A stretch of 43,751 nucleotides of DNA from Anaerolineae bacterium (GTDB lineage Bacteria; Chloroflexota; Anaerolineae; 4572-78; J111): the NCBI GenBank assembly GCA_022071955.1, contig JAJVIM010000029.1, forward strand, positions 159,446 to 203,196, given 5' to 3'. Under the pieces are notes generated by a model. That model was not told the DNA's origin. It was given only the letters and a program-made list of their open reading frames with translations, and ran no database searches. The position numbers were made by a program, and so were the translations under genes. Shown here piece by piece: positions 7,585 through 15,838 of this stretch; the stretch's first letter is position 1; the number at the start of each line of letters is the position of its first letter.

Positions 7585-8331
7585 TTACGAAATGCGATAG
7601 GTAGTGCCGGTTAAAATGCCTTCGCGGCCGGTAAAAGGGTCGCCAATTTCCAGGCCGCCCCGTTTGATCACAAAACGCCGGATCTCTTTTTGGTGGACAC
7701 TGCCGCGCATTTTCATTACTGCGATGGCCCGCTCGATGCTGCTGTCTACTTCAACGTAACGCAGCAGCAGCACGGTATCAACCAAAAATGGCAGCGAGGC
7801 TAACTGGCCCTGCCGGGTTTGCAGCGGTTTGACGGCTTCGTCCAGCATCAGCGAAGTCATTCCCTGCCTTTTGGTGGCGTTGACCAGGGTGTTGAAGATT
7901 TCGCGTAGTTCCAGCGCGTTGCTGGTGAGTCGTTGAAAATGGGCCATGCTGTCAAAAACTACGCGGCTGGGGTCAACAGTCTGGATTTTTTGGGCAATTG
8001 GCCCCAACTCGCCAATCTTCAGGCTTTCCAAAAGCACGTCCGGCGAGGTAAAAATAATGCCGATTTTGCCCTCTTTTTCTAACTGTTTCAGGTCCCAACC
8101 CAATTGCAGGGCATCTCTGATCAGCGACGTGGGGAATTCCTCAAACGAAACCAGCAGGCCGGTTTGCCGGGCCTGAACGCCAGCCATCAGGAATTGAAGC
8201 CCCAGCGTGGTTTTGCCCACCCCGGGCGCGCCACTGACCAGCGTAGCCGATCCTTCAAGGAGGCCGCCGCCCAGCATTTGGTCCAGCGCAGTTGCGCCAA
8301 AAGACAGCCGATTTCTTGTTGGAAGTGTCAT
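7585..8331 (-). CDS. KaiC-like RecA-superfamily ATPase
   Basis: 248-aa single-domain ATPase of the KaiC/RadA family, about half the length of two-domain cyanobacterial KaiC. Walker A is GAPGVGKT (34-41), the paired catalytic glutamates are E64-E65 (SFEEFP), and Walker B is RVVFDS (123-128). Such short KaiC-like proteins in bacteria and archaea are mostly uncharacterised signalling ATPases; a clock role should not be assumed, and no KaiA or KaiB is present in the window. It is the last gene of a four-gene operon whose other three products look extracytoplasmic, starting 26 nt after the upstream gene. Confidence 0.85.
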   Translation of the reverse strand: MTLPTRNRLSFGATALDQMLGGGLLEGSATLVSGAPGVGKTTLGLQFLMAGVQARQTGLLVSFEEFPTSLIRDALQLGWDLKQLEKEGKIGIIFTSPDVLLESLKIGELGPIAQKIQTVDPSRVVFDSMAHFQRLTSNALELREIFNTLVNATKRQGMTSLMLDEAVKPLQTRQGQLASLPFLVDTVLLLRYVEVDSSIERAIAVMKMRGSVHQKEIRRFVIKRGGLEIGDPFTGREGILTGTTYRIS

Positions 8332-8357
8332 TGTTTGCGCCTGCCTGTTATAGAGAG

Positions 8358-9197
8358 CTAATTGCCCGACCGTTCTTGCCAGTTGATTACTTTAACCTGG
8401 ATGGTGTTGCTGTTTTTGCAGGGATCAAGCAGGCAGCCGGGCTGAAGTTTATTGCTGTTGCTCGAATTTCCGTTATTGTCATTATCATTGTTGTCCCGGC
8501 CGCAGTAATCCGGGTTATCGGCAAAGATGGGGTCAGTGGTAAAGCGAAACTCTTCGCTGGCGCGCTGGCCGTTATCCACAATGTAAGCGTACCAGTTGTG
8601 TGATTGGTACGACGCCGGTTTGCTGGAGCCGGGTATCAGCAACGCCCCGTAGCGGCCGTTGTTGTCGGTGGTGGCAAGGAAGCGGCTGCCGGCCACCCCA
8701 ATTTCACCGTATTGTACCTGAATGCCAGCCTGGGGCAGACCGTCCGGGCCGTTGATCACGCCTTCCAAACCGGTGTCGGCGCAGTTGTTCTTGCTGCTGT
8801 GCGAGGCCACAATGAAGGGGAACGGGGTGGGTGTGGGCGTGGCGGTCGGCGGCAGGGTAGGCGGCAGCGGTGTAAAGGTAGCGGTGGCCGTAGGCGTGGC
8901 GGTTTTGGTGGGGGTGGGCGTGCGGGTATCGGTGGCGGTTTTGGTGGGGCCCGGCGTGCTGGTTGACGTGGGTGTCCAGGTGGCCGGGTAGGATTGATCA
9001 ACCGTCGCGGTGATCGGTCCCAGATCGCCGGGCAGCGCGGCAATGCGAGCCTCTGCCACCGCCGTAGCCCGCTGCGGGCTGAGCGGGTTAAAGGGTATGT
9101 TGGGCTGAATATAAATGGTGGCAAAGCACAATACCGCCAGCACGGTCAACCCCAACATCATTGACAATAAAACGGTTGTCAGGCGAGCGTCTCGCAT
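8358..9197 (-). CDS. Membrane-anchored surface protein with TPT linker, function unknown
   Basis: 279 aa. A hydrophobic segment at about 8-32 (signal anchor) is followed by a linker at about 72-118 made of TPT/TATPT words, typical of wall-spanning spacers. The C-terminal domain (about 125-279) has GVINGPDGLPQAGIQVQYG followed by TTDNNGRYG, resembling carboxypeptidase-regulatory or beta-sandwich domains, then an Asn/Asp-rich stretch and the cysteines of DYCGRD, PGCLLDPCK. AAGGAG sits 8 nt before ATG 9197, making the start firm. No catalytic motif is seen. Co-transcribed with the KaiC-like gene. Confidence 0.7.
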   Translation of the reverse strand: MRDARLTTVLLSMMLGLTVLAVLCFATIYIQPNIPFNPLSPQRATAVAEARIAALPGDLGPITATVDQSYPATWTPTSTSTPGPTKTATDTRTPTPTKTATPTATATFTPLPPTLPPTATPTPTPFPFIVASHSSKNNCADTGLEGVINGPDGLPQAGIQVQYGEIGVAGSRFLATTDNNGRYGALLIPGSSKPASYQSHNWYAYIVDNGQRASEEFRFTTDPIFADNPDYCGRDNNDNDNNGNSSNSNKLQPGCLLDPCKNSNTIQVKVINWQERSGN

Positions 9198-9231
9198 TTT
9201 TACTTCTCCTTACTTTGGGCAGGCTGTTTGA

Positions 9232-10554
9232 TCAATCCAGGGCAATTAACGTATAAAGCTTTTTGTTTTCTACACCCCCAACGCCGACAAATACGTTAAT
9301 TTCGGGCTGAGTTTTTATCAATTGGTCCGTGGCGTTAATTAATTGCGCCCGGCGTTGCTCTTCGGGATAGTTGGGATAGCGGCCCAGTTCGCCGGCCAAA
9401 ATTTCGCTGCGCAGCCGCTCCTCAGTCGCTTTATCAATCTGGGCCACTTCGGGCAGGGCCACGACCAGGTCGGCGTACAGGGCGTAAAGCGTTTCGTAGG
9501 TTTTGGTCAGGTCGGCGCGAATCTGGTCGGCCTGGGTTTCCCACTGCGGCACCAGACTCAGCCCATATCCCCGGCGGGCAATGCGATATTTGATCGTCAG
9601 CCAATTGATCTGGGCTTTGGTCACATCGATTTTTTTGGATAGCTGTGTTGTGTTTTCAGACTCCTGCCGAAAAAATGGCAATTTCAGTTGATCTTCTATA
9701 ATCAGCGCCTCGGTTAACTGGTCGATGGAAGTTTGCGGCGCGTTGCCGCCTCTGGCTACCAGATCGGCGGCGAGCTGCTGCGCGGCCAGCCAGCGATTGG
9801 CCTCGGCGGTTTGAATTTCTTCGGTGAGCGCAATTGGGCTGCTGCCCGGCAATAACGTTTGCTGCTCGGTAACCAGCGTCAGGTTGGGTGGATTGGCGCT
9901 CAGGCTCAGGCTTTCGCGGGCCAGCACCCGCTCGTCAACGGTTAAATAGTTTTTGTGCAGCCTCTCAAAAATGCGGCGTCGATGCGCGGCCTGCAAATAC
10001 GGGCTTTTTAGCCCCAACGCAAAAGATTGATCCAGATAAAATTTAGCCAGCGCCGGTTCATCAATATTAATCAATCCTTCGGCGGTTTGCTGAAAGAGAT
10101 CGGCTCTGACCGTATCAGACATATCCGGGGCCAGGGTAGCAATTGTGCCGGCCATTTGGTAACAAAACGTGGCTTTGCCCGGCTGGTTGCGTTCCACATA
10201 GGCGGTAGCTACCTGCAAAAACCCGCCGGCGCTTTCCTTGTTTGATAACGTTGGGCCATACAACAGCGCCGCCAGGGCGGTTTCGGGCCTGGCCCGGTCT
10301 ATTGCTTCGGTAATCACCTCTGATTCTGGCACGCCCCCCAGCGAGGTTAAAGCCAGCGCCGGGTCTACCTGGCTGGTATCCAGGTTATTCAAAGCGGTTG
10401 TGCCAACCAGGGCCGCCGTCACTTCGGCTCTGGCTGCCAGGCGGGTGTACAATAAAAATCCCACTGCTACAATCAAAATCAGAGCTAATATCAGCGCCGT
10501 GCCAAAAATAATAATGAGTCCCCAGTGAGACTTTTGTACTCTGGCCTGTTGCAT
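9232..10554 (-). CDS. Single-pass membrane protein with helical repeats, function unknown
   Basis: 440 aa. One transmembrane segment at about 12-36 is followed by a long, mostly helical extracytoplasmic region; residues about 105-220 (YVERNQPGKATFCYQMAG, EPALAKFYLDQSFALG) look like degenerate TPR-type repeats. No catalytic motif and no family are recognised. GGGAG lies about 11 nt before ATG 10554. It sits between the foldase-like gene (70 nt upstream) and the TPT-linker surface protein (34 nt downstream), suggesting a shared envelope task. Confidence 0.7.
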   Translation of the reverse strand: MQQARVQKSHWGLIIIFGTALILALILIVAVGFLLYTRLAARAEVTAALVGTTALNNLDTSQVDPALALTSLGGVPESEVITEAIDRARPETALAALLYGPTLSNKESAGGFLQVATAYVERNQPGKATFCYQMAGTIATLAPDMSDTVRADLFQQTAEGLINIDEPALAKFYLDQSFALGLKSPYLQAAHRRRIFERLHKNYLTVDERVLARESLSLSANPPNLTLVTEQQTLLPGSSPIALTEEIQTAEANRWLAAQQLAADLVARGGNAPQTSIDQLTEALIIEDQLKLPFFRQESENTTQLSKKIDVTKAQINWLTIKYRIARRGYGLSLVPQWETQADQIRADLTKTYETLYALYADLVVALPEVAQIDKATEERLRSEILAGELGRYPNYPEEQRRAQLINATDQLIKTQPEINVFVGVGGVENKKLYTLIALD

Positions 10555-10624
10555 TACAAAAAATACTCCCTATTTGGTTGCCAAGATTGTACAAGTATAG
10601 CTAAAAAGTAGACGATGTCCACAT

Positions 10625-11563
10625 TTAGGGCAATGCAACAAATGGTTCGATGACGCTGGCGGCCCGCTGTTTTTGCAGCCACGCCGCAAAAGTTTGTTGT
10701 TTGAGCTGTTCGATGGCGTCTGAATTTAGTGGGCGGTTTGCTTCCTTTCCTTCAAGTTTGATCAGATAATAGCCATTTTCGGTGCGAATTGGGCCGCTGA
10801 TATCGCCGGGTTTGAGCGCAAAGGCTGCATCTTCAACCTGGGGCGGCAGCCGGCCGCTGTGCCTGGGAACCCAATCAAAATATTGACTATTGTATTGCGC
10901 TTCCTGAGCCAGAGCCGCAAAAGGCTGCCCCTGCGCCAGCCGGCTGGCCAGTGTGTCGGCTACAATTGGATCGGTGACGCGTAGCACGGTAAGCCTGATC
11001 TGTTCGGCGGTGGGCGGCACGCTGCCTGTTAGCGCATCAAATACTCTGGCGGCCAATAACTGAAAGCGCAGTTGCTTCAGAAATTGCGAATAGGTGAGAT
11101 TGTTGCCGGCCAACCACTGCTCAAATTGATCGCTGCTGCCGGCTAACTGCCGGGCGGCGGCTTCCAGTTCGGTATCGATAAGCTCAATGCCGGTTTGCCG
11201 GGCGTATTGCTCGATAAGCTGTTGGTCAACCAGGTCCCAAAAAATCTTTTGGCGGATACTGTCCAGCTCAGCCTGCCCGCCGCTTTCACCAACCGGCCGG
11301 CCCTGTGCCGCCAGCGATTGGGCAAAGGTGGCCACATATCGCTGAAATGTACTGAGCAGGATGGGCTGGTTATTTACCCTGGCGGCCAACGGTTGCCCAT
11401 TTTCTACGGAACGGTCTCGGGTTGGCGTGGCGATGCCCGAACTTGAGGTTGGCGTCGCCGTGACCGGGCTGCTTTGAATCTCCGTGGTAGCGGTGAACGC
11501 CGGATGAAAAGCGCAGGCGTTGAATACAATCAGCCCCACCCAAAGAAAATGATATTTTTGCAC
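10625..11563 (-). CDS. SurA/PpiC-like peptidyl-prolyl isomerase, exported
   Basis: 312-aa exported foldase-like protein. The N-terminal hydrophobic segment ends in VFNAC (C17), a weak lipobox, so it may be a lipoprotein. Residues about 60-180 resemble the SurA N-terminal chaperone domain (VNNQPILLSTFQRYVATF, then FWDLVDQQLIEQYARQ). A parvulin domain follows at about 190-285, with GQPFAALAQEAQYN, GRLPPQVEDAAFALKPGDISGPI and TENGYYLIKLEGK. Start codon is GTG 11563 with no strong ribosome site, so the start is less certain. First gene of the KaiC-containing operon; the DNA before it is very AT-rich (about 11571-11700). Confidence 0.8.
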   Translation of the reverse strand: MQKYHFLWVGLIVFNACAFHPAFTATTEIQSSPVTATPTSSSGIATPTRDRSVENGQPLAARVNNQPILLSTFQRYVATFAQSLAAQGRPVGESGGQAELDSIRQKIFWDLVDQQLIEQYARQTGIELIDTELEAAARQLAGSSDQFEQWLAGNNLTYSQFLKQLRFQLLAARVFDALTGSVPPTAEQIRLTVLRVTDPIVADTLASRLAQGQPFAALAQEAQYNSQYFDWVPRHSGRLPPQVEDAAFALKPGDISGPIRTENGYYLIKLEGKEANRPLNSDAIEQLKQQTFAAWLQKQRAASVIEPFVALP

Positions 11564-11706
11564 CTAACCCTATATATGGTTCAATTTTATTTTTATATAC
11601 AATATCTAGTACGTTTCGGACTTACACCCATTTTCAATTATACATAGATAAGCAAAAATATGCAATCCTTTTGTTGTATTATGTAAATTACCCGATTTGC
11701 CGGCAG

Positions 11707-11735
11707 TTGAAAAGCAGGGCTTTTTCCGGTACAAT
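11707..11735 (+). promoter_or_regulatory. Promoter of the methyltransferase gene
   Basis: TTGAAA at 11707-11712 and TACAAT at 11730-11735 are separated by exactly 17 bp, 34 nt before the start codon. Confidence 0.6.
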
Positions 11736-11769
11736 ATCGCACCTTTAAAAATCTGATCGGAGACACACC

Positions 11770-12552
11770 ATGTCCGACGAATTGAAAGCTAAAGTCCAGT
11801 CTCAATTTGGCGCATCCGCCGATAGCTACGCCACCAGCAGCGTTCACGCCCGGGGCGACAGCCTGGCGGTGCTGCTCAATCTGGTTGAGCCGCAGCCGCA
11901 CTGGCGCGCGCTCGATGTGGCTACCGGTGCGGGTCACACCGCCCTGCTGTTTGCGCCGCGAGTGAGCCATGTTGTCGCCAGCGATCTCACCGAGCCGATG
12001 CTGGCCAAAGCGGCGGAATTGGCGGCTCAGCGTGGGCTGACTAATGTGGAAACCCGCAAAGCCGATGCTGAAAGCCTGCCGTTTGAAGACAACTCGTTTG
12101 ATCTGGTCACCTGCCGGCTGGCTTTTCATCACTTTCCCAACCCACGCCAGGCGCTGGCCGAATTTGCCCGCGTGCTCAAACCGGGCGGGCTGCTTGGCTT
12201 TACCGATAACGTCACCGTACCGGAGAAACAGGCCGCCGGTTATTACAACGCCTTTGAAAAACTGCGCGACCCATCGCACAACTGGGTGTACCCGCAGGTG
12301 CGGCTGGAGGCTATGTTTGCCGAAGCCGGGCTGGTGGTTGAAAAATCGAGCCAATTGCTGATGAAAGAGCTGGAGTTTCACGACTGGGCCGACCGGCAGC
12401 ATGTTTCGCCGGAAAACAAGGAAAAGCTGCTGGAAATGATGCGCCACATTCCCGCCGCCTTGCAACCGCTGTTCGCTCCCCGCTGGGCCGATGGCACGCT
12501 TTATTTCAGCCTGTGGGAAGTTGTGCTGGTAGCCCGGTTACAACAAAACTGA
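11770..12552 (+). CDS. Class I SAM-dependent methyltransferase (UbiE/Methyltransf_11 type)
   Basis: 260-aa Rossmann-fold methyltransferase. Motif I is LDVATGAGHT (about 55-64), motif II ends in the acidic residue of VVASD, and DLVTCRLAFHHFPNPRQAL with VLKPGGLL (about 112-145) follow the small-molecule Methyltransf_11 pattern. It resembles UbiE/MenG-type enzymes, but the acceptor cannot be assigned. GGAG at 11759-11762 precedes ATG 11770 by 7 nt. It is transcribed alone: a promoter lies directly upstream and a strong terminator downstream. Confidence 0.85.
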   Translation: MSDELKAKVQSQFGASADSYATSSVHARGDSLAVLLNLVEPQPHWRALDVATGAGHTALLFAPRVSHVVASDLTEPMLAKAAELAAQRGLTNVETRKADAESLPFEDNSFDLVTCRLAFHHFPNPRQALAEFARVLKPGGLLGFTDNVTVPEKQAAGYYNAFEKLRDPSHNWVYPQVRLEAMFAEAGLVVEKSSQLLMKELEFHDWADRQHVSPENKEKLLEMMRHIPAALQPLFAPRWADGTLYFSLWEVVLVARLQQN

Positions 12553-12618
12553 GCACTGCCATCCTGAATTGGCCGGCCTTAATTTGATGGGCTGGCCATA
12601 CTGCCGGTTAAACCGATG

Positions 12619-12672
12619 GGTCGCTGCCGGAACAAGACTTCACTCAGTCTCGTTCCGGCAGCGACCTTTTTT
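12619..12672 (+). terminator. Intrinsic terminator (GCTGCCGGAAC-family hairpin, copy 2)
   Basis: A 15-bp stem (12619-12633 with 12652-12666) is extended inside by 5 bp (12635-12639 with 12646-12650) and followed by TTTTTT. The arms match the hairpin at 1904-1939. Confidence 0.85.
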
Positions 12673-12743
12673 GTCTGCCATTAAGACTGTTAATATTTTT
12701 AAGGTTCTGATACGTTTTTGCCTGAATCAATCCGCACATCTTA

Positions 12744-12752
12744 TGTTATAAT
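12744..12752 (+). promoter_or_regulatory. Extended -10 promoter of the DUF3307-like gene
   Basis: TGTTATAAT is a perfect extended -10 (TGnTATAAT), about 40 nt before the start codon. No good -35 is visible, as is usual for this class. Confidence 0.5.
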
Positions 12753-12791
12753 GTAGTACCAAGGTCCTAATTTTTCCCTAACTGATTTGTT

Positions 12792-13196
12792 ATGACTTTA
12801 ATCAGACATGCTGTATCACACCCCCATCGGCTGCAGTGGTGGCAATGGGGCCAAATTTTAGGAGTTGCGCTGCCGCTCCTGCTGTTATCATCCGGGTTGC
12901 ATCACCCTCTGCTGTGGGCCGTAGCGGTCCATTTCTTCATCGATTTCACGGTTCAAACTGATGAAACCGCGGCCGGTAAACGCCAGAGAAAATCGCAGGT
13001 GTTGCTGTATCACGCCTTTATCGCCGGCGGCTACGTCGGTTTGATTTTGGCTGGCTTGCCGGGTTTAATTCTTTCCGCTATTATCCACCTGTTGATCGAC
13101 GCTACCGACAAGTTTGGGCGCACCGGGCTGGTGGGCGGATTGCTGGACCAAACCGCTCATCTGGCGACGTTGTTCTTCATCTGGTGGCTGTTATAG
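12792..13196 (+). CDS. DUF3307-like small membrane protein
   Basis: 134-aa integral membrane protein with about four hydrophobic segments. HFFIDFTVQTDETAAGKRQ, then YHAFIAGGYV, then IIHLLIDATDKFG and a final LLDQTAHLATLFFIWW follow the order of conserved His/Asp/Gln words in DUF3307 proteins, whose function is unknown. ATG 12792 has no Shine-Dalgarno but lies about 33 nt after the predicted transcription start. It stands alone between the terminator and miaB. About 280 bp of gene-free DNA follow, with no feature I can support. Confidence 0.65.
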   Translation: MTLIRHAVSHPHRLQWWQWGQILGVALPLLLLSSGLHHPLLWAVAVHFFIDFTVQTDETAAGKRQRKSQVLLYHAFIAGGYVGLILAGLPGLILSAIIHLLIDATDKFGRTGLVGGLLDQTAHLATLFFIWWLL

Positions 13197-13475
13197 CCAC
13201 CTTCATCGGCATTTAATCAGGCCGACCTCTGTATTCCTCTGCCCGTGCGGGCTAATGGTTACCCTTCAATCCGAGATTTAGATTGCTGATTTTGAAACCA
13301 GGCCACGAATCGTTACAATGTTGGCTATTGAAGCATCCGTGGCGATTGCGAGTGGGCAGAAAATTGCGTTTGTCTGCTGCGCATCGCGGCAGAATCTGCA
13401 TTCAATTATAAATCAGACAGGCGAGACCTTCTGCTAAAGAATTTGTCGAGTTAATGAATTAGGGGGGATTGTTGG

Positions 13476-14858
13476 ATGAAGTACCACATCTGGACGGCCG
13501 GCTGCCAAATGAACGTGGCCGACTCGCAGCGGGTTGGCTCGGAGCTGGAAAAGCTGGGCTACCGCTCCACCTCAAACTACAGAAACGCCGATGTGATTGT
13601 GCTCAACACCTGCGTGGTGCGCCAGAGCGCCGAAGACAAAGCCACCGGCTTTTTGTGGAGTCTCAAACCCATCAAAGAAGCCAAACCGGATAAAGTGCTG
13701 GCTTTGATGGGCTGCATGGTGGGTGTGCGCGGCGGCGGCAAACTGGCCAAAGCGTTTCCGCACGTTGATGTGTTTATGCCGCCCAGCGAACCCGCACCGC
13801 TGGTTGATTTTTTGCTGGCCCGTGAAAGTGAACAGCAGCAGCTTGAACAGCGCCACAAACTGCAAGACGAAGAATTTTTGCTGCGGCTGCCGCTGCACGA
13901 GAAAAATAATCTGATCACCGCCCACGTGCCCGTAATTTACGGTTGCAATCACGTTTGTACTTTCTGCATTATCCCGTCGCGGCGCGGCCAGGAACGCAGC
14001 CGACCCATCGGTGAAATTGCCGCCGAAGTGCGCAGCCTGGTTGACCAGGGGGTGCGCGAAGTGACCCTGCTCGGCCAGATTGTTGACCGCTACGGTTTTG
14101 ACGTGCCCGATGGCCCACGCCTGCCGGATTTGCTGCGCGTGCTCAACAATTTGGACGGGCTGGAGCGCATCCGTTTTCTCACCAGCCACCCCAATTATAT
14201 GAGCGATGAACTGCTCGATACCGTGGCCAGCCTGCCCAAAGTGTGCGAGCACATTGAAGTGCCCAACCAGGCCGGCGACGACGACATTCTGCGCCAGATG
14301 AAACGGGAATACACCATGGCCGAATACGAGGCGCTCATCGGCCGCATCCGGGCGCGCATGCCCGAAGCCTGCATCGCCACCGACATTATTGTTGGTTTCC
14401 CCGGCGAAACCGAGAGCCAATTTCAGGCCACGCTCGATTGGCTGGAGCGTTTAAAGCTGGATGTTTGCCACGTGGCCATGTATTCGCCGCGGCCGGGCAC
14501 GGTTTCGGCCAAATTGCTGCCCGATGACGTGCCGCCGGAAGAAAAGAAGCGCAGGCTCGATGCGGTGAACCAGGTGCAGGAAAAAATTGTGGCCGAGATC
14601 AACAGCCGCTATCTGGATCGCACCGTTGAAATTTTGGTAGAAGACAAGCAGGGCGGCCGCTGGGAAGGTCGCTGGAAAGGCCGCACCCGCACCAACAAAC
14701 TGGTCTTTTTTGCCGATGACAGCGACACCAACTGGCAGGGGCAACGGGTCAACGTGCAGATCACCTGGACCGGCCCGTGGAGTATGCGCGGCCTGCTGCC
14801 CGGTCAGCCCAAAGTTGTGTCAGAAAATGGGCAGGTGCTGCTGCCGCTCAAGGCGTAA
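13476..14858 (+). CDS. miaB: MiaB-type tRNA methylthiotransferase
   Basis: Radical-SAM enzyme that adds the 2-methylthio group to N6-(isopentenyl)adenosine at position 37 of tRNA. 460 aa. The N-terminal cluster cysteines are C10, C46 and C80. The radical-SAM CxxxCxxC is C157, C161, C164 (GCNHVCTFC) followed by PSRRGQERSRP. The C-terminal TRAM-like domain begins at about 383. The usual LLGQNVNxYG appears as LLGQIVDRYG, a departure worth noting but probably lineage-specific. AGGGGGG about 8 nt upstream supports ATG 13476. MtaB or RimO are less likely because the SRP and tRNA-type features fit MiaB. Confidence 0.88.
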   Translation: MKYHIWTAGCQMNVADSQRVGSELEKLGYRSTSNYRNADVIVLNTCVVRQSAEDKATGFLWSLKPIKEAKPDKVLALMGCMVGVRGGGKLAKAFPHVDVFMPPSEPAPLVDFLLARESEQQQLEQRHKLQDEEFLLRLPLHEKNNLITAHVPVIYGCNHVCTFCIIPSRRGQERSRPIGEIAAEVRSLVDQGVREVTLLGQIVDRYGFDVPDGPRLPDLLRVLNNLDGLERIRFLTSHPNYMSDELLDTVASLPKVCEHIEVPNQAGDDDILRQMKREYTMAEYEALIGRIRARMPEACIATDIIVGFPGETESQFQATLDWLERLKLDVCHVAMYSPRPGTVSAKLLPDDVPPEEKKRRLDAVNQVQEKIVAEINSRYLDRTVEILVEDKQGGRWEGRWKGRTRTNKLVFFADDSDTNWQGQRVNVQITWTGPWSMRGLLPGQPKVVSENGQVLLPLKA

Positions 14859-14911
14859 TCAGCGTTGTTCTAGCCAACTTGGTCTAATTTTAAATATCGA
14901 AGTACACTTGG

Positions 14912-14940
14912 CAGGGACGAGATCACACGTCCCTGTTTTT
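14912..14940 (+). terminator. Intrinsic terminator after miaB
   Basis: CAGGGACG (14912-14919) pairs with CGTCCCTG (14928-14935) and is followed by TTTTT. Confidence 0.8.
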
Positions 14941-14942
14941 GT

Positions 14943-15062
14943 GTAACTACTCAGCCGTCATGCCCGAATGTCTTTATCGGGCATCCACTGAAGGCCAAAA
15001 CGGTGGATTCCCGCTAAAAACACGCGGGAATGACGTCCAGAATGGTGCGGCTGAGTAGTTAC
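14943..15062. mobile_element. 120-bp MITE-like palindromic element
   Basis: Perfect 14-bp terminal inverted repeats (GTAACTACTCAGCC at 14943-14956 and its complement at 15049-15062) enclose two inner inverted halves. Each half is a small hairpin: CGTCATGCCCG...CGGGCATCCA, and, on the other strand, CGTCATTCCCG...CGGGAATCCA. GTCATTCCCG...CGGGAATCCA is a dispersed word known from many bacterial genomes. No coding sequence lies inside. It sits between the miaB terminator and the ECF sigma promoter. Confidence 0.75.
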
Positions 15063-15082
15063 GTTTTTGTTATAAAAACCGC

Positions 15083-15110
15083 TGCAACTTTTACCACCTA
15101 CCCCCGTAAA
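15083..15110 (+). promoter_or_regulatory. Putative ECF-type autoregulatory promoter
   Basis: TGCAACTTTT carries AAC at 15086-15088, and CGT of CCGTAAA is at 15105-15107, exactly 16 nt apart. AAC-N16-CGT is the general pattern of many ECF sigma promoters, and position just ahead of the sigma gene suggests autoregulation. Confidence 0.5.
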
Positions 15111-15114
15111 GCAT

Positions 15115-15150
15115 AGTGCAGACAGAAATGAAGGAATTCCAGACTGCACT
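15115..15150 (+). promoter_or_regulatory. Leader inverted repeat abutting the sigma start codon
   Basis: AGTGCAG (15115-15121) pairs with CTGCACT (15144-15150), the second arm touching ATG 15151. The only Shine-Dalgarno-like word, AAGGA (about 15131-15135), lies in the loop about 15 nt from the ATG. The stem would bring it closer to the start or hinder initiation. Confidence 0.4.
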
Positions 15151-15807
15151 ATGGACAGCATAATGACTTTTGGTCAGCAGTATTCAATGAGATTAACTGT
15201 TGCAACAGAACAAAAAACTGAACCGCAGGTAACTTCAGACATCCAGCGCCGGGAACAGCTTTGGGCCGTAGCTGCGCAAAAGGGCGACAGTACCGCATTT
15301 ATGCATATTGTCGATGCCTATCAGCGGCCGGTTTACAACCTGTGCTACCGGATGTTGGGTGATGCCGTTGAGGCTGAAGACGCTGCTCAGGAAACATTTT
15401 TGCGGGCTTACACCAAGATCAAAACCTACAACCCCGGCCGCAAATTCTCTTCCTGGATGTTGTCGATTGCCTCGCACTATTGCATCGACCGGCTGCGCCA
15501 GCGGCGGAATCAAACCGTATCCTGGGATGATTTACCCCCCTGGCAGATGGTACCTGCAACCGAACCTCAACCGGAGGCGGTCGCGCTTTCAAAAGAAGCT
15601 CACCTTACTTTGCGCGACCTACTGGACTCGTTACCGCCCGATTACCGGGCCGCGACCGTGCTCCGTTACTGGCATGAAATGTCGTACGATGAAATTGCCG
15701 AAGCGTTGGATACCACAGTCAGTGCCATCAAAAGCCGGCTGTTCCGCGCCCGGCAAATGCTGGCCGAAGCTGCGCAGGATGTGGATGTGCAGCTTTCGGC
15801 CCACTAA
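15151..15807 (+). CDS. ECF (sigma-24 type) RNA polymerase sigma factor
   Basis: 218-aa extracytoplasmic-function sigma factor. Region 2 lies at about 48-115 (AFMHIVDAYQRPVYNLCYRM, AEDAAQETFLRAY, FSSWMLSIASHYCIDRLRQR). Region 4 is at about 150-205 (LRDLLDSLPPDYRAATVLRYWHEMSYDEIAEAL, SAIKSRLFRAR). Region 3 is absent, as expected. The zinc-finger anti-sigma gene follows 31 nt later, so sigma is probably held at the membrane until a signal releases it. ATG 15151 is the longest supported start; ATG 15163 and 15187 are alternatives without a better ribosome site. Confidence 0.9.
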   Translation: MDSIMTFGQQYSMRLTVATEQKTEPQVTSDIQRREQLWAVAAQKGDSTAFMHIVDAYQRPVYNLCYRMLGDAVEAEDAAQETFLRAYTKIKTYNPGRKFSSWMLSIASHYCIDRLRQRRNQTVSWDDLPPWQMVPATEPQPEAVALSKEAHLTLRDLLDSLPPDYRAATVLRYWHEMSYDEIAEALDTTVSAIKSRLFRARQMLAEAAQDVDVQLSAH

Positions 15808-15838
15808 TGTTCAACTTTCCGAAGGTGGAGAGACGCCC

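Noticed and set aside
7585..8331. Assignment of the KaiC-like gene as a circadian clock component.
   Set aside because: Only one ATPase domain and no KaiA or KaiB in the window; family resemblance does not support a clock.
8805..8985. Repetitive GGTGGGCGT-type DNA considered as a minisatellite.
   Set aside because: It encodes the TPT linker of the surface protein in frame; such linkers are low-complexity by nature.
15308..15838. N-terminal extension of the anti-sigma frame.
   Set aside because: It is an out-of-frame reading of the sigma gene; the zinc-finger protein has a good start at 15839.
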